Part shown: positions 24,686 to 33,872 of the stretch, one piece after another | Layout: the number at the start of each line of letters is the position of its first letter | Position numbering within the stretch: the first letter of the stretch is position 1 | From: Mesorhizobium sp. ES1-1 | Lineage (GTDB): Bacteria > Pseudomonadota > Alphaproteobacteria > Rhizobiales > Rhizobiaceae | Length of the DNA stretch: 64,000 nucleotides | NCBI RefSeq assembly: GCF_020164785.1 | Contig: NZ_JAIUGX010000010.1 | Coordinates: 62,001-126,000 of the forward strand | Direction of reading: 5' to 3' | Translations under genes and position numbers: made by a program | The notes under the pieces: model-generated | Seen by the model: only the letters and a program-made list of their open reading frames with translations | What the model was told of the DNA's origin: nothing | Databases searched by the model: none

Positions 24686-26506
24686 ATGGGCCGCGTTCTT
24701 GTTTGGCTGATCGCCGCGATACCAATTTTCGCCCTTTCGCATCTGCCGGCCACGGCGGCGCCGAAGCACGCCATTGCGATGCAGGGCGAACCGGCTCTGC
24801 CGGCCGACTACGGGCATTTCGATTACGTCAATCCGGACGCCCCGAAGGGCGGCAGCGTCACTTACTGCGTCGTCGGCACTTTCGACAATCTCAACCCCTT
24901 CATTCTCAAGAGCCTGCGCACCACGGCCCGGGGCATGATGGACACTATCTTCGGCAATCTGGTCTTCGAGCCACTGATGCAACGCAATGCCGACGAGGCC
25001 TTCTCTCTTTACGGGCTGCTGGCCGAGAGCGCCGACATGGACCCGGAGCGCAAGAGCATCGAGTTCCACCTCAACCCGAAGGCGAGATGGTCGGACGGGG
25101 AGCCGGTGACGCCGGAGGATGTGCTGTTCAGCTACGATGTCTTCACCGAAAAGGGGCGCCCACCATACAGTGACCGCATGGCCAGGGTCGCCAAGCTGGA
25201 AAAGACCGGCGATCATAGTGTGCGCTTCACCTTCAACGACAAAGCCGATCGCGAATTTCCCTTGATTATCGCCATGACACCGATCGTCCCGAAGCATGCC
25301 TTCGACAAGGAGACCTTCGACAAGACCACGCTGAAGCCGCTCATCGGTAGCGGCCCCTATACGATTGAACAGGTCCAGCCCGGTCAACGCATCGTCTTCA
25401 AGCGCAACCCCGACTATTGGGGCAAGGACATCCCCGCCAAGAGGGGCTTCGACAATTACGATCGCATATCCATCGAGTATTTCCTCAACGCCAACGCCAA
25501 GCTGGAAGCGTTCAAGAAAGGCGTTTGCGCCTTCGACGATGACAGCGACCCGGTCAAGCGAGAGCGAGACCTGGATTTCCCAGCTTTTCACAGAGGCGAG
25601 GTGATCGCCGAAAGCTTTGACATCGGCGTCCCGCCCGTCGTGACGGGTTTCCTCTTCAACACCCGATTGAAGAAATTCGCCAACCCCGTGGTTCGACGCG
25701 CGCTCGGCATGCTTTACGACTTCGAGTGGGCCAACAAGAATTTGTTCGGCGGAAAGTACACGCGCACGATGAGTTTCTGGCAGGGCTCCGAGCTTTCGGC
25801 GCTCGGCCACCCCGCCGACGAAAAGGAAAAGGCGCTCCTGGCCCCCTACCCCGGGCGTGTTCCGGCCGACGTCATGGATGGTACGTGGCGGCCGCCGGTC
25901 ACCGATGGATCCGGCCAGGATCGCAAGGTCTTGAAAGCCGCTTACTCGCTGCTCAGCAGTGCCGGCTACCATGTTCAGAACGGGGTGATGCTCGACCCGG
26001 ACGGAAATCCATTCGGTTTCGAGATCCTGACCGCCTCGCAAGACGAAGAGCGCCTTGCCGGCATTTTCCAGCGTACGTTGGAGAAAATCGGTATCAACGT
26101 CGCCATTCGCAGCCTTGACGGCGACCAGATACAGTCGCGCAAGCAGCGCTTCGATTTCGAAGTGCTGGTCGGGTCGAGCGGCTTCAACAATTCGCTGTCG
26201 CCCGGTATCGAACAGTCTGGCCGCTGGAGTTCGGCGGCGGCCAAGGCGGAAGGGTCGTTCAATCTCGCCGGGGTGGCGGACCCAGCGGTGGACGCGGCGA
26301 TCGAAGCCATGCTGCAGGCCCGCTCCAAGGACGACTATGTCGCCGCCGTTCGCGTTCTCGATCGGCTGCTGATTTCGGGCGGCTACATGGTGCCCATGCA
26401 GCACAATGCGCAGCAATGGCTTGCCTATTGGAGCTACTTGGATCACCCGCGAAAGACGCCCATATTCGGATATCAACTGCCGACCTGGTGGCGCAAGGCG
26501 AGCTGA
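24686..26506 (+). CDS. extracellular solute-binding protein family 5 (YejA-like)
   Basis: This 606-aa precursor has a signal peptide cleaved near residue 25 (ATAA). It shows SBP_bac_5 features: YVNPDAPKGGSVTY near the start, ARWSDGEPVTPEDV near residue 135, a GSGPYTIEQV motif and the C-terminal PTWWRK typical of YejA proteins. YejA feeds oligopeptides (including microcin C) to the YejBEF importer. No permease or ATPase gene is adjacent, so it is an orphan receptor that must share a transporter encoded elsewhere. The DsbA-family gene follows 16 bases after its stop and may be co-transcribed. Confidence 0.9.
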   Translation: MGRVLVWLIAAIPIFALSHLPATAAPKHAIAMQGEPALPADYGHFDYVNPDAPKGGSVTYCVVGTFDNLNPFILKSLRTTARGMMDTIFGNLVFEPLMQRNADEAFSLYGLLAESADMDPERKSIEFHLNPKARWSDGEPVTPEDVLFSYDVFTEKGRPPYSDRMARVAKLEKTGDHSVRFTFNDKADREFPLIIAMTPIVPKHAFDKETFDKTTLKPLIGSGPYTIEQVQPGQRIVFKRNPDYWGKDIPAKRGFDNYDRISIEYFLNANAKLEAFKKGVCAFDDDSDPVKRERDLDFPAFHRGEVIAESFDIGVPPVVTGFLFNTRLKKFANPVVRRALGMLYDFEWANKNLFGGKYTRTMSFWQGSELSALGHPADEKEKALLAPYPGRVPADVMDGTWRPPVTDGSGQDRKVLKAAYSLLSSAGYHVQNGVMLDPDGNPFGFEILTASQDEERLAGIFQRTLEKIGINVAIRSLDGDQIQSRKQRFDFEVLVGSSGFNNSLSPGIEQSGRWSSAAAKAEGSFNLAGVADPAVDAAIEAMLQARSKDDYVAAVRVLDRLLISGGYMVPMQHNAQQWLAYWSYLDHPRKTPIFGYQLPTWWRKAS

Positions 26507-26522
26507 GGTTCAGGAGATCGAC

Positions 26523-27203
26523 ATGAGCGACCCGAACACCGTCACAGTCGATGTCGTATCCGACGTCGTGTGCCCTTGGTGCTTCATCGGCCAGAAGCGG
26601 CTCGACAAGGCCATCGCCGCGCTCGACGATATCGAGGTGCACATCCGCTGGCGGCCGTTCCAGCTCGACCCGACTGTGCCGCCGCAGGGAAAGGACCGCC
26701 GGGAGTATATGCTGGCCAAGTTCGGCACCGATGAGCGCATCCGCGAGATCCACGCCCGCATCGAACCGCTGGGCGAGGCCGAAGGCATTTCCTTCGCTTT
26801 CGACGCCATCAAGGTCGCAGCGAACACGCTTGACGCGCATCGCCTGATACGCTGGGCGGGTGCAGCCGGCGAGGCAGTCCAGAACAGGCTGGTGCGCCGC
26901 CTGTTTCAGTTGAATTTCGAGGAAGGCGCCAATATCGGCGACCATGCGGTGCTGGTCGAAGCCGCTCGAGACGCCGGCATGGATGCGTCGGTCGCCGAGA
27001 CCCTTCTGCCGACGGATGCCGATGTCGAAGCGGTGCGGACCGAAGTCGCAACGGCGTCCCGCATGGGGGTGACAGGCGTGCCGTGTTTCCTGCTCGAGGG
27101 GAAGTACGCGGTCATGGGTGCCCAGGATGCCGACACGCTGGCCGATGCCATCCGCCAGGTCGCGGCCGCCAAGGCTCGCGGCGAACTGGACAAGGCCGGC
27201 TGA
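26523..27203 (+). CDS. DsbA family oxidoreductase (FrnE-like)
   Basis: The 226-aa protein is a thioredoxin-fold oxidoreductase with the active site CPWC at residues 17-20 and the cis-proline segment GVTGVPCFLLEGKYAVMGAQ, described here by its V-P-C residues near 186. The helical insertion between them matches the FrnE/2-hydroxychromene-isomerase-like subgroup. There is no signal peptide, so it acts in the cytoplasm. GGAG stands at good spacing before the ATG. It follows the YejA-like gene closely. The redox partner is unknown. Confidence 0.9.
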   Translation: MSDPNTVTVDVVSDVVCPWCFIGQKRLDKAIAALDDIEVHIRWRPFQLDPTVPPQGKDRREYMLAKFGTDERIREIHARIEPLGEAEGISFAFDAIKVAANTLDAHRLIRWAGAAGEAVQNRLVRRLFQLNFEEGANIGDHAVLVEAARDAGMDASVAETLLPTDADVEAVRTEVATASRMGVTGVPCFLLEGKYAVMGAQDADTLADAIRQVAAAKARGELDKAG

Positions 27204-27640
27204 GCCATCGTTTTGTCGCGACACGCGACGCCGGTTTCCCCCTCCAACTGGCGGCCCGGATCGATCTATAGCACTGCGCTCAAGCAAACGAATCACAGCG
27301 CTGATCGACCGCTTGCGGCTTGAGCAGATCGCCGATCGAGGCGGCGTCTGCCGGAAAAATTATGGCTCACCGGCGGTCAAAAAGCTCCGATCCCCCCTCA
27401 AGTCAGATCAAGAATCCGTGTGAACTGTTTCCCTTGGGTAAACGCCCAAGCGAGGCACCGCACGCCGTAAGCCGTTGACACTAATCAATTAATTCTGAGG
27501 TGATCCGGCATGCGCAGGACGCATCGACGACATCTGTTGCCGTGCAGCAACGGCCCACGTTGCAAACGGATGGTAGTCTCTAGAAAAATTAATGGAAAAT
27601 GATCAATTGGTGTTACCATCCGTAACAAAAGAAAAAAGGT
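27204..27640. other. 437-base non-coding region upstream of the BacA-like transporter
   Basis: No gene is supported. It holds a perfect hairpin, CTTGGG (27433-27438) with CCCAAG (27445-27450), without a T run, and a TTGACA box at 27475-27480 whose spacing to any TATAAT-like element is poor. The last 160 bases are AT-rich compared with the flanks, which fits a promoter or leader for the transporter gene. Confidence 0.4.
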
Positions 27641-29638
27641 TTGGGCGGGATCGTGATTCAGGTCGGCAGACCATCGCAAGAGTCAGTACCGGAAAAAACA
27701 CTTCGCGATGCCGCAAGGCCTTCGTCTTCCACCCCTGTATCGTCGATGCGCAGCTTCTGGGGATTGATGCGGGCCTACTGGCTGTCCGATCGCTGGAAGG
27801 AAGCCTGGACGCTCACCATCGTAATCGCGCTGCTGACCGCGCTTTGCAGCAAGGCAGGCGTCTGGTTTGCCGTGGCATTGGGCGAGTTGGGCAATTCGAT
27901 CGCCTTCTTTCACGATGCCGCCAACACCAATCCGCTGCAGGGAATTCTGACCAACGCAGGCATATTGGTGGTGCTGGTGGTGCTCAAGGATGCCGGCTTC
28001 ACCGGTGTGCGCGGGCTTGTCTCTGCAACCTTGCACCGAAAATGGCGTGGCTGGCTGGACACGCAGTTCAACCAGGCCCTGCTTGACGGCAATCACACGC
28101 ATTTCCATGCCCAGCATGGCTCCGCGGCCAACGGTATCGTCGCGCCCGACAACATCGACCAGCGCATCCAGGAATCGATCAAGGACATGACCGGCGGAGC
28201 GATCGGTCTGGCCATGGGCGTTCTCGGTGTCGCGACCTCGCTCTATTTTATCGGCGAGAATCTGATCGGATCGTCGGTCGAGGTCAAAGGGCTGGAGTTC
28301 CTGGGCAGTTATGGTAGCGCGGTGCTCGCCTTCCTCGCCGTAGCCATTTATGTGCCGCTGAACACCTGGATCGCGATGAAGCTTGGGCGCCTGCTCGAGC
28401 GACTCAACATCCGTATGCAGCAGGCCGAGGGAAGCTATCGCAGTGAACTGACGACATTCCTGCGCCGCAGCTTTCATGTCGCGGCTTCACATGGCGAGGG
28501 CGTACAAAAGTCGATGCATGACAGGCTCTACGTCGATATCGACAAGACCTGGGGCAGGCTCAATGTCGTCAACAACAGCTACACATCGTTCGAGCTGATC
28601 TACAACTTCATCGGTGCCCGGATCGTCGCCTATGGTCCGGGTCTGGTGTCGTTCATCCACAACCGCCTGGACTACAAAGGCTACATTACCGGCTCTGAAA
28701 TGGTCGCCCAGCTGATCAGCCAGTGCTCGTGGTTCATTCATGTCATGCCGGCCATCGCCACGCTGCGGGCCAACAGCCAACGCGTCATCGAATTGGCGCA
28801 GGCGATAGAGGATGTTCAGCAGCCGCAGCAATTCTACAGCAAGACCGGCCGCTCCGAATTTCGCTACGCCAGCCAGAACCCGGTTTTCGGCCTGACCATC
28901 CAGAAGCTGGAACTGGCGCATCAGGGCGAGGATGCGACGCCATTCCTCAGCGCCGCCAATCTGCGCTTCCGGCGCGGCGAGTGGTCCTTCCTCAAGGGCC
29001 AATCCGGCTGCGGCAAGACCTCGCTGATCAAGGCCATCAACGGCTTGTGGCCCTATGGTCGCGGCATGATCGTCTTCCCCGAGGGCGTGACAAGCTTCTA
29101 TGCGGCGCAGGAGGTCAAGCTCCAGCAGGTTACACTCAAGCAACTTGTCTGCCTGCCCGGCTCCGAGCATGACCATGGCGAAGCCCGGGTCGCGGCGGCG
29201 CTGCACAAGGCTGGCCTCGGCGATTTCATCGAAAACATGGCCGACGAGACCCGCGAAGGCAAAAACTGGGATCAGGTACTGTCGGGCGGTCAGAAACAGA
29301 AGCTGGTGGTTGCGCGCATCATTCTGCAGCAGCCCGGCCTGCTTTTCCTTGATGAGGCAACCGGAGCGCTAGACCCCGAGGGCAAGGTCGCCTTCCATCA
29401 GGCGATCAAAGACAATTGCCCCGACGTCACGGTCATCAGCGTCATGCACGAGGCTGTAGCGCCGAGGTCCGTGGCAGGCGCCGAGTTCTACCACAGCATC
29501 GTCGCCATTGCCGACGGCGTCGCCACCAAGAAGCCACTCGCGCCGACGCTGCCCGCCGAGCTCACCACCATTCTTGCCCAGCCGCGGCCCGTCGAGGACA
29601 AATGGCTTCGCATCTCACGCCGCCTCAAGCAGAAATAA
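27641..29638 (+). CDS. ABC transporter with fused permease and ATPase, BacA/SbmA-related
   Basis: Residues 35-370 form an ABC_membrane_2/SbmA-BacA-like permease with about six to eight helices and motifs such as RWLD/WRGWLDTQFN and NIDQRIQESIKDM. Residues 415-620 form an ATPase with Walker A GQSGCGKTSL, signature LSGGQKQKLV and Walker B LLFLDEAT. BacA/SbmA relatives import antimicrobial peptides, B12 or very-long-chain fatty acyl compounds and matter for rhizobial bacteroids. The frame starts with TTG at 27641; GTG at 27653 or ATG at 27746 are alternatives. It is a single-gene unit. Confidence 0.8.
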   Translation: MGGIVIQVGRPSQESVPEKTLRDAARPSSSTPVSSMRSFWGLMRAYWLSDRWKEAWTLTIVIALLTALCSKAGVWFAVALGELGNSIAFFHDAANTNPLQGILTNAGILVVLVVLKDAGFTGVRGLVSATLHRKWRGWLDTQFNQALLDGNHTHFHAQHGSAANGIVAPDNIDQRIQESIKDMTGGAIGLAMGVLGVATSLYFIGENLIGSSVEVKGLEFLGSYGSAVLAFLAVAIYVPLNTWIAMKLGRLLERLNIRMQQAEGSYRSELTTFLRRSFHVAASHGEGVQKSMHDRLYVDIDKTWGRLNVVNNSYTSFELIYNFIGARIVAYGPGLVSFIHNRLDYKGYITGSEMVAQLISQCSWFIHVMPAIATLRANSQRVIELAQAIEDVQQPQQFYSKTGRSEFRYASQNPVFGLTIQKLELAHQGEDATPFLSAANLRFRRGEWSFLKGQSGCGKTSLIKAINGLWPYGRGMIVFPEGVTSFYAAQEVKLQQVTLKQLVCLPGSEHDHGEARVAAALHKAGLGDFIENMADETREGKNWDQVLSGGQKQKLVVARIILQQPGLLFLDEATGALDPEGKVAFHQAIKDNCPDVTVISVMHEAVAPRSVAGAEFYHSIVAIADGVATKKPLAPTLPAELTTILAQPRPVEDKWLRISRRLKQK

Positions 29639-29689
29639 CCGTCCCGACATCGGTTGGCCGTATCATGCGACGGCCATGATCACGCCTTC

Positions 29690-29830
29690 GACATGTCCGG
29701 GTCCACACGCTGGTCGATATCACCGGCGTGGGGCTCTGGCGTCCCGACGAGTTAGTGATCCTCAACGGGACGCTGCTGTAGTACGCCTGCATCAATCTCG
29801 GCTACGAAGTGCGCCATGGACGAATTGCTC
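29690..29830 (+). pseudogene. short coding-like remnant of unknown gene
   Basis: One frame reads VHTLVDITGVGLWRPDELV, then a TAG at 29779-29781, then YACINLGYEVRHG, all with codon use like a gene. There is no start or ribosome site. It looks like a fragment interrupted by a stop, lying between the transporter and gor. I do not recognise the family. Confidence 0.2.
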
Positions 29831-29832
29831 GT

Positions 29833-31224
29833 TCAATCGAGACGCTGGCCGTCCTTTACCCGGTAAGTCGGCTTATACATGGTGACAAGCTCTTCCGCTG
29901 CTGTCGGGTGCACCGCCATTGTGCGGTCGAAATCATCCTTTGTCAGCCCGGCCTTCAGCGGAATGGCGAGCAGCTGCGCCATTTCGCCGGCATCCGGCCC
30001 CAGAATATGGGCGCCAAGCACCTTCCTCGTAGTGCCATCGACGACAAGCTTCATCAGCATCTTCTCGTCTCGGCCAGACAGCGTGTGCCGCATTGGCCTG
30101 AACGAAGCACGGTAGATCTCGATATCGGGATGATGTTTGACCGCATCATCCTCCGACAGGCCCACGGTTCCGATTTCAGGCTGTGAAAAGACGGCCGTGG
30201 CGATCGTGTTATGATCCGGCGCGGTGGGATTGCCCTTGAAGGCGGTTTCGATGAAGCACATGGCCTCGTGGATCGCCACCGGAGTGAGCTGCACGCGGTT
30301 GGTGACGTCGCCGATCGCCCAGATGTTGTCGATGTTGGTGCGGGAATATTTGTCGACGTTGATCGCGCCGATCGCGCTCATTTCCAAGCCGATGCCTTCC
30401 AGCCCCATATTCTCGGTATTCGGAATTCGTCCAATGGCCAGCATGACCTGATCGACCGTAAGCACCGTTCCGTTGTTGATATGCGCGTCCAGCCGGCCAT
30501 CAGGGCGCTTGCGGACAGATTCCGATACGGCATGGCAGAGGATCCTTATCCCCTTCCTCTCCATCGTCTCGTGCAGCATGCGCCGCAGGTCCATGTCGAA
30601 GCGGCTCAGAATCTCCTTGCCGCGGTAGACAAGCGTGGTGTCGACACCGAGACCGTGGAAGATGTTGGCGAACTCGACGGCGATATAGCCACCACCTTCG
30701 ACCATGATTGCCTTGGGCAATTCTTTGAGGTCGAAAGCCTCGTTGGAAGAAATGCAATGTTCGTGCCCCGGCAAGGCGGGATGAGGCGCCGGGCGGCCGC
30801 CTGTTGCAATCAGGATCTGGTCGGCAGTCACAGTGCGGTCCTCGGCCAAAAGATGCACCACGTGAGGGTCGACGATTTTGGCGCGAGACTGAAAGGTCTC
30901 ACCACCGGCGCCTTGCACATTCTTCTTGTAGATTGCCTCCAGCCGGCTGATCTCGCGATCCTTGTTGGCGACCAGAGCGCCCCAGTCGAAACTGGCCTCC
31001 GGCACCGTCCAGCCGTAGCCGGCGGCGTCGGCGAAATGCTCGGGAAACTGCGAGGCGTAGACGTAGAGCTTCTTAGGCACGCAGCCCCTGATGACGCAGG
31101 TGCCGCCATAGCGGTATTCCTCGGCGATGCCGACGCGCTTGCCGAGTGCCGCCGCCACACGCGCCGCCCTCACCCCGCCGGAACCGCCGCCGATGACGAA
31201 GAGATCGTAGTCATACCCGGCCAT
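29833..31224 (-). CDS. gor: glutathione-disulfide reductase
   Basis: This flavoenzyme reduces oxidised glutathione with NADPH. The 463-aa protein has the FAD motif VIGGGSGGVRAARVAA near residue 10, the redox-active pair in GGTCVIRGCVPKKL, the NADPH-binding GGGYIAVEFANIF near residue 175, the second FAD segment IWAIGDVTNRVQLTPVA and the C-terminal HPTAAEE with the catalytic histidine. All key residues are intact. It is cytoplasmic. A terminator upstream (31286-31308) separates it from DUF2059/rpiA, so it has its own promoter. Confidence 0.95.
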   Translation of the reverse strand: MAGYDYDLFVIGGGSGGVRAARVAAALGKRVGIAEEYRYGGTCVIRGCVPKKLYVYASQFPEHFADAAGYGWTVPEASFDWGALVANKDREISRLEAIYKKNVQGAGGETFQSRAKIVDPHVVHLLAEDRTVTADQILIATGGRPAPHPALPGHEHCISSNEAFDLKELPKAIMVEGGGYIAVEFANIFHGLGVDTTLVYRGKEILSRFDMDLRRMLHETMERKGIRILCHAVSESVRKRPDGRLDAHINNGTVLTVDQVMLAIGRIPNTENMGLEGIGLEMSAIGAINVDKYSRTNIDNIWAIGDVTNRVQLTPVAIHEAMCFIETAFKGNPTAPDHNTIATAVFSQPEIGTVGLSEDDAVKHHPDIEIYRASFRPMRHTLSGRDEKMLMKLVVDGTTRKVLGAHILGPDAGEMAQLLAIPLKAGLTKDDFDRTMAVHPTAAEELVTMYKPTYRVKDGQRLD

Positions 31225-31285
31225 GATGCGGTTCCTTGAAGTTCAGCAAAACCCAGTGACAGGTAGGCTGCCAGGCCTAAAAAGA

Positions 31286-31308
31286 AAAGCCCGGACGAGC
31301 CGGGCTTT
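31286..31308 (-). terminator. Rho-independent terminator after the rpiA-DUF2059 operon
   Basis: A perfect 9-bp stem (AAAGCCCGG, 31286-31294, with CCGGGCTTT, 31300-31308) with a 5-base loop is followed on the minus strand by a T-rich run. It lies 27 bases after the DUF2059 stop and 61 bases before the gor start. Confidence 0.85.
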
Positions 31309-31334
31309 GAACGATCGCGGTCGGGCCGCTGCTA

Positions 31335-31907
31335 TCAGTTCTGCGTTCCGTCGGCTGGAGCCGCAGCGTCGGCGGGCGCAGCGGCAGGCGCCGGAACTGC
31401 CTTGGCCTTGGCGGCTGCGGCCAGGGTTTCCCCAACCTGCTGAGCGAGGTCGCGAGCGAGGCCGTTCTGCCAGATGTCGGCTGCCTTCACCAGTTCGCGC
31501 GTGACGGTCGGGCCGCTGTCGAGGAGCTTCTTGCCGGAGTCCGAAGCGTAGAAGTTCGCGATGTCCGTCAGTTCCTTCTCCGAGAAGACCTTGGCATAGG
31601 CAAGCGCGGCTTCCTTTTCGAGATCAGAGCGGCGCGAGGCCAGGGCAAGCGCCTTTTCGCCGACCGTCTTGCCAATAAGTTCCTGCATATCCGGGTTCTT
31701 CTGGATGAGCTGCGATTCGAGCGCCGCCGCTGCCTGCGGCAGGATGTTGTCGAACGGGTCGGTCGCACGGATCGCGGCCACCGCGGCGCGCGCCGCCTTC
31801 AGGTGCGACTCCGTGACATCCTGTGAAAAGGCTGGCGAGGAAAACGCAAAAATAGCTGAAGCCGCCACTATGGCGGACAGTCGGCGAACCCGGTTATGCA
31901 ACATCAT
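31335..31907 (-). CDS. DUF2059 domain protein, exported
   Basis: The 190-aa precursor has a signal peptide (cleavage near residue 28, AFS). The DUF2059 core includes EKELTDIANFYASDSGKKLL near residues 113-132, a helical unit found in many periplasmic proteins. The C-terminus is an alanine/proline-rich low-complexity tail. Its start overlaps the 3' end of rpiA by 14 bases, so it is translated from the same transcript. Function is unknown; linkage to rpiA and gor recurs in Rhizobiales as far as I recall. Confidence 0.85.
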   Translation of the reverse strand: MMLHNRVRRLSAIVAASAIFAFSSPAFSQDVTESHLKAARAAVAAIRATDPFDNILPQAAAALESQLIQKNPDMQELIGKTVGEKALALASRRSDLEKEAALAYAKVFSEKELTDIANFYASDSGKKLLDSGPTVTRELVKAADIWQNGLARDLAQQVGETLAAAAKAKAVPAPAAAPADAAAPADGTQN

Positions 31908-32625
31908 GATCGGTAGAACTCCCTGGTTTTCGGGCGGCATGGACGACCTGGATGCCGTCGCCGCCGGCGATGATGGCCGCTGACGCCAGCCCGATGAAAA
32001 GACCATGCTCGACCACGCCCGGAATGGCGTGCAAAGCATTCGAAAGCGCTCTTGTATCCGGAATGCGGCCAAAAGATGCATCGAGGATAAAATGGCCGCC
32101 GTCTGTAACAAAAGCCTGCCCGTCCGTCATCCTCAATGTGACCGCGCCGGAAAGGTTGAGGTCGAGGGCCGCGGCCCCGATTGCGATTTCGGTGGCCCGC
32201 AAGCCGAACCTGTTGACTTCGATCGGCAGGGGAAAGCGCCCGAGCGTGTCGACCATTTTCGTCGCGTCGGCAATCACGATCATTCGCCCCGAGGCCGCCG
32301 CGACGATCTTTTCGCGCAGCAACGCGCCGCCGCCACCCTTGATTAGCGTCAGATCTGCGTCGACCTCGTCGGCGCCGTCGACCGTCAGATCAAGCTCCGG
32401 CGTTTCGTCAAGCGTCGACAGAGGCACGCCAAGCTCCCGGCACAGCGAGGCGGTGCGTTCAGACGTCGGTACGCCAATAATGGTCATGCCATTGGCAACC
32501 TTGTCCGCAAGCAGGCGCACGAACGCCTCCGCGGTTGTGCCGCTCCCGATGCCAAGGCGCATGCCGTCGGTGACATGGGCCAGGGCCGCGCGTGCGGCTT
32601 CAACCTTCAACTGTTTCGCATCCAT
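31894..32625 (-). CDS. rpiA: ribose-5-phosphate isomerase A
   Basis: RpiA interconverts ribose 5-phosphate and ribulose 5-phosphate in the pentose phosphate pathway. The 243-aa protein has GIGSGTTAEAFV near residue 26, LDLTVDGADEVDADL near residue 79 and IKGGGGALLREKIVA near residue 95, which hold the catalytic Asp, Glu and Lys. HPGVVEHGLF-like sequence (IPGVVEHGLFIGLA) closes the fold. Length is normal. It is the first gene of the operon with DUF2059 and is divergent from gph. Confidence 0.95.
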   Translation of the reverse strand: MDAKQLKVEAARAALAHVTDGMRLGIGSGTTAEAFVRLLADKVANGMTIIGVPTSERTASLCRELGVPLSTLDETPELDLTVDGADEVDADLTLIKGGGGALLREKIVAAASGRMIVIADATKMVDTLGRFPLPIEVNRFGLRATEIAIGAAALDLNLSGAVTLRMTDGQAFVTDGGHFILDASFGRIPDTRALSNALHAIPGVVEHGLFIGLASAAIIAGGDGIQVVHAARKPGSSTDHDVA

Positions 32626-32772
32626 GCGCTACGCCGCCCGGTAACTGTTGCCCGCGGCTCCTAGCATTTTTGCCAGCCCGGTCAAAGGCTTTGGGGCACG
32701 GGACCAAGCCTGCTTGCCTCGGCGGGCCACAGCCGCTATCGCCTGCCCAGCACAATCATGACAGGATAGACC

Positions 32773-33459
32773 ATGAGCCGCCCGATCATCGTGTTCGACC
32801 TCGACGGTACGCTGATCGATACGGCGCCCGACCTGCTTGACAGTCTGAACCACAGCCTTGCCGCGAGCGACATTCCGTCCGTCGACGAAGCTGGCTTCAG
32901 GCGTTTCGTCGGCCACGGCGGCCGGGTGATGATCGAACGGGCCCACGCCGCCCGGCAGCGGTCGCTTGCCGTGGACGAACACGACAGGTTGCTGAAGCTC
33001 TTCCTCGATCATTACACGATGAATATCCCTGGGAAATCGCGCCCCTACCCCGGCGTCGTCGAGGCCATCGCGCGTTTCGAAGACGCCGGCTACCTGCTGG
33101 CCATCTGCACCAACAAGTACGAGGCCAATTCCCTGGCGCTGATCGAGGCGCTCGGCCTGACCAGGCATTTCGCGGCGATTGCCGGGCAGGATACCTTCGC
33201 CTTCCGCAAACCCGACCCGCGCCATCTGGTCGAGACCATCGCGATGGCCGGCGGCGACCCGCGCAACGCCCTAATGGTTGGCGATTCGCAAACCGACATC
33301 GATACCGCCAAGGCGGCCGGCATTCCTGTGGTAGCGGTCGATTTCGGTTACACGGACCGCCACGTACGCGAATTCGAGCCTTCGGCGGTAATCTCGCATT
33401 TCGACGCGCTGACGCTGGATCTGGCCGAGAAGCTGATCAACGCTGCTGCAGGACGCTGA
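32773..33459 (+). CDS. gph: phosphoglycolate phosphatase (HAD-IA family)
   Basis: This HAD-superfamily hydrolase removes phosphate from 2-phosphoglycolate. The 228-aa protein has motif I DLDGTLIDT (nucleophile Asp9 and Asp11), motif II ICTNK near residue 113, the lysine of motif III in FRKPDP, and motif IV VGDSQTDIDTAKAAG. A helical cap lies between motifs I and II. Length and layout match Gph. It is divergent from rpiA across 147 bases. Other HAD phosphatases share these motifs, so substrate identity is inferred. Confidence 0.85.
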   Translation: MSRPIIVFDLDGTLIDTAPDLLDSLNHSLAASDIPSVDEAGFRRFVGHGGRVMIERAHAARQRSLAVDEHDRLLKLFLDHYTMNIPGKSRPYPGVVEAIARFEDAGYLLAICTNKYEANSLALIEALGLTRHFAAIAGQDTFAFRKPDPRHLVETIAMAGGDPRNALMVGDSQTDIDTAKAAGIPVVAVDFGYTDRHVREFEPSAVISHFDALTLDLAEKLINAAAGR

Positions 33460-33595
33460 ACGGAAACATCACTGGCCGCGCCGCACAAAGCCGAAGCGCT
33501 GCAATTGCGAGCCTGTCAGAACGACTGAGACTGCCTTGACTTCCCTCGTGGGCCTCCCTTATATCGCGGCTCGCTTGGCCCTCGGGCTTACGAGC

Positions 33596-33670
33596 GGGCG
33601 ATTAGCTCAGCGGGAGAGCACACCCTTCACACGGGTGGGGTCGCAGGTTCAATCCCTGCATCGCCCACCA
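33596..33670 (+). tRNA. tRNA-Val (anticodon CAC)
   Basis: The acceptor stem GGGCGAT pairs with ATCGCCC, followed by discriminator A and an encoded CCA (33668-33670). The D arm GCTC-AGCGGGA-GAGC, anticodon arm CACCC-TTCACAC-GGGTG and T arm with GGTTCAATCCC are all regular. The anticodon CAC reads GTG codons. Confidence 0.95.
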
Positions 33671-33694
33671 TCCAACCGTTTAAGGCGTTGGATG
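33669..33694 (+). terminator. hairpin directly after tRNA-Val
   Basis: An 8-bp perfect stem (CATCCAAC, 33669-33676, with GTTGGATG, 33687-33694) with a 10-base loop begins in the CCA end of the tRNA. It has no strong T run and may work in termination or 3' processing. Confidence 0.45.
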
Positions 33695-33872
33695 CATTGT
33701 GCCCGACAAATCTCTTATTACTGGCACTTACGCGTAACCCGTTTTGACACTCGGCTTATTGCAGAGTCATGGCCAGACGAACTGGACGCTCTAACGTGCT
33801 GCATTGTCGGCACCACTTCGGGCGCGGCTGTGCGGCTCGACAAAGTCGCGCGGCGATTAACGGACTGTGTGC

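Noticed and set aside
24659..26476. 605-aa minus-strand open frame opposite the YejA-like gene
   Set aside because: High-GC shadow frame. The plus strand has a signal peptide and clear solute-binding motifs.
27475..27511. TTGACA promoter before the BacA-like transporter
   Set aside because: No TATAAT-like sequence stands 16-18 bases downstream, so it is noted only as part of the non-coding region.
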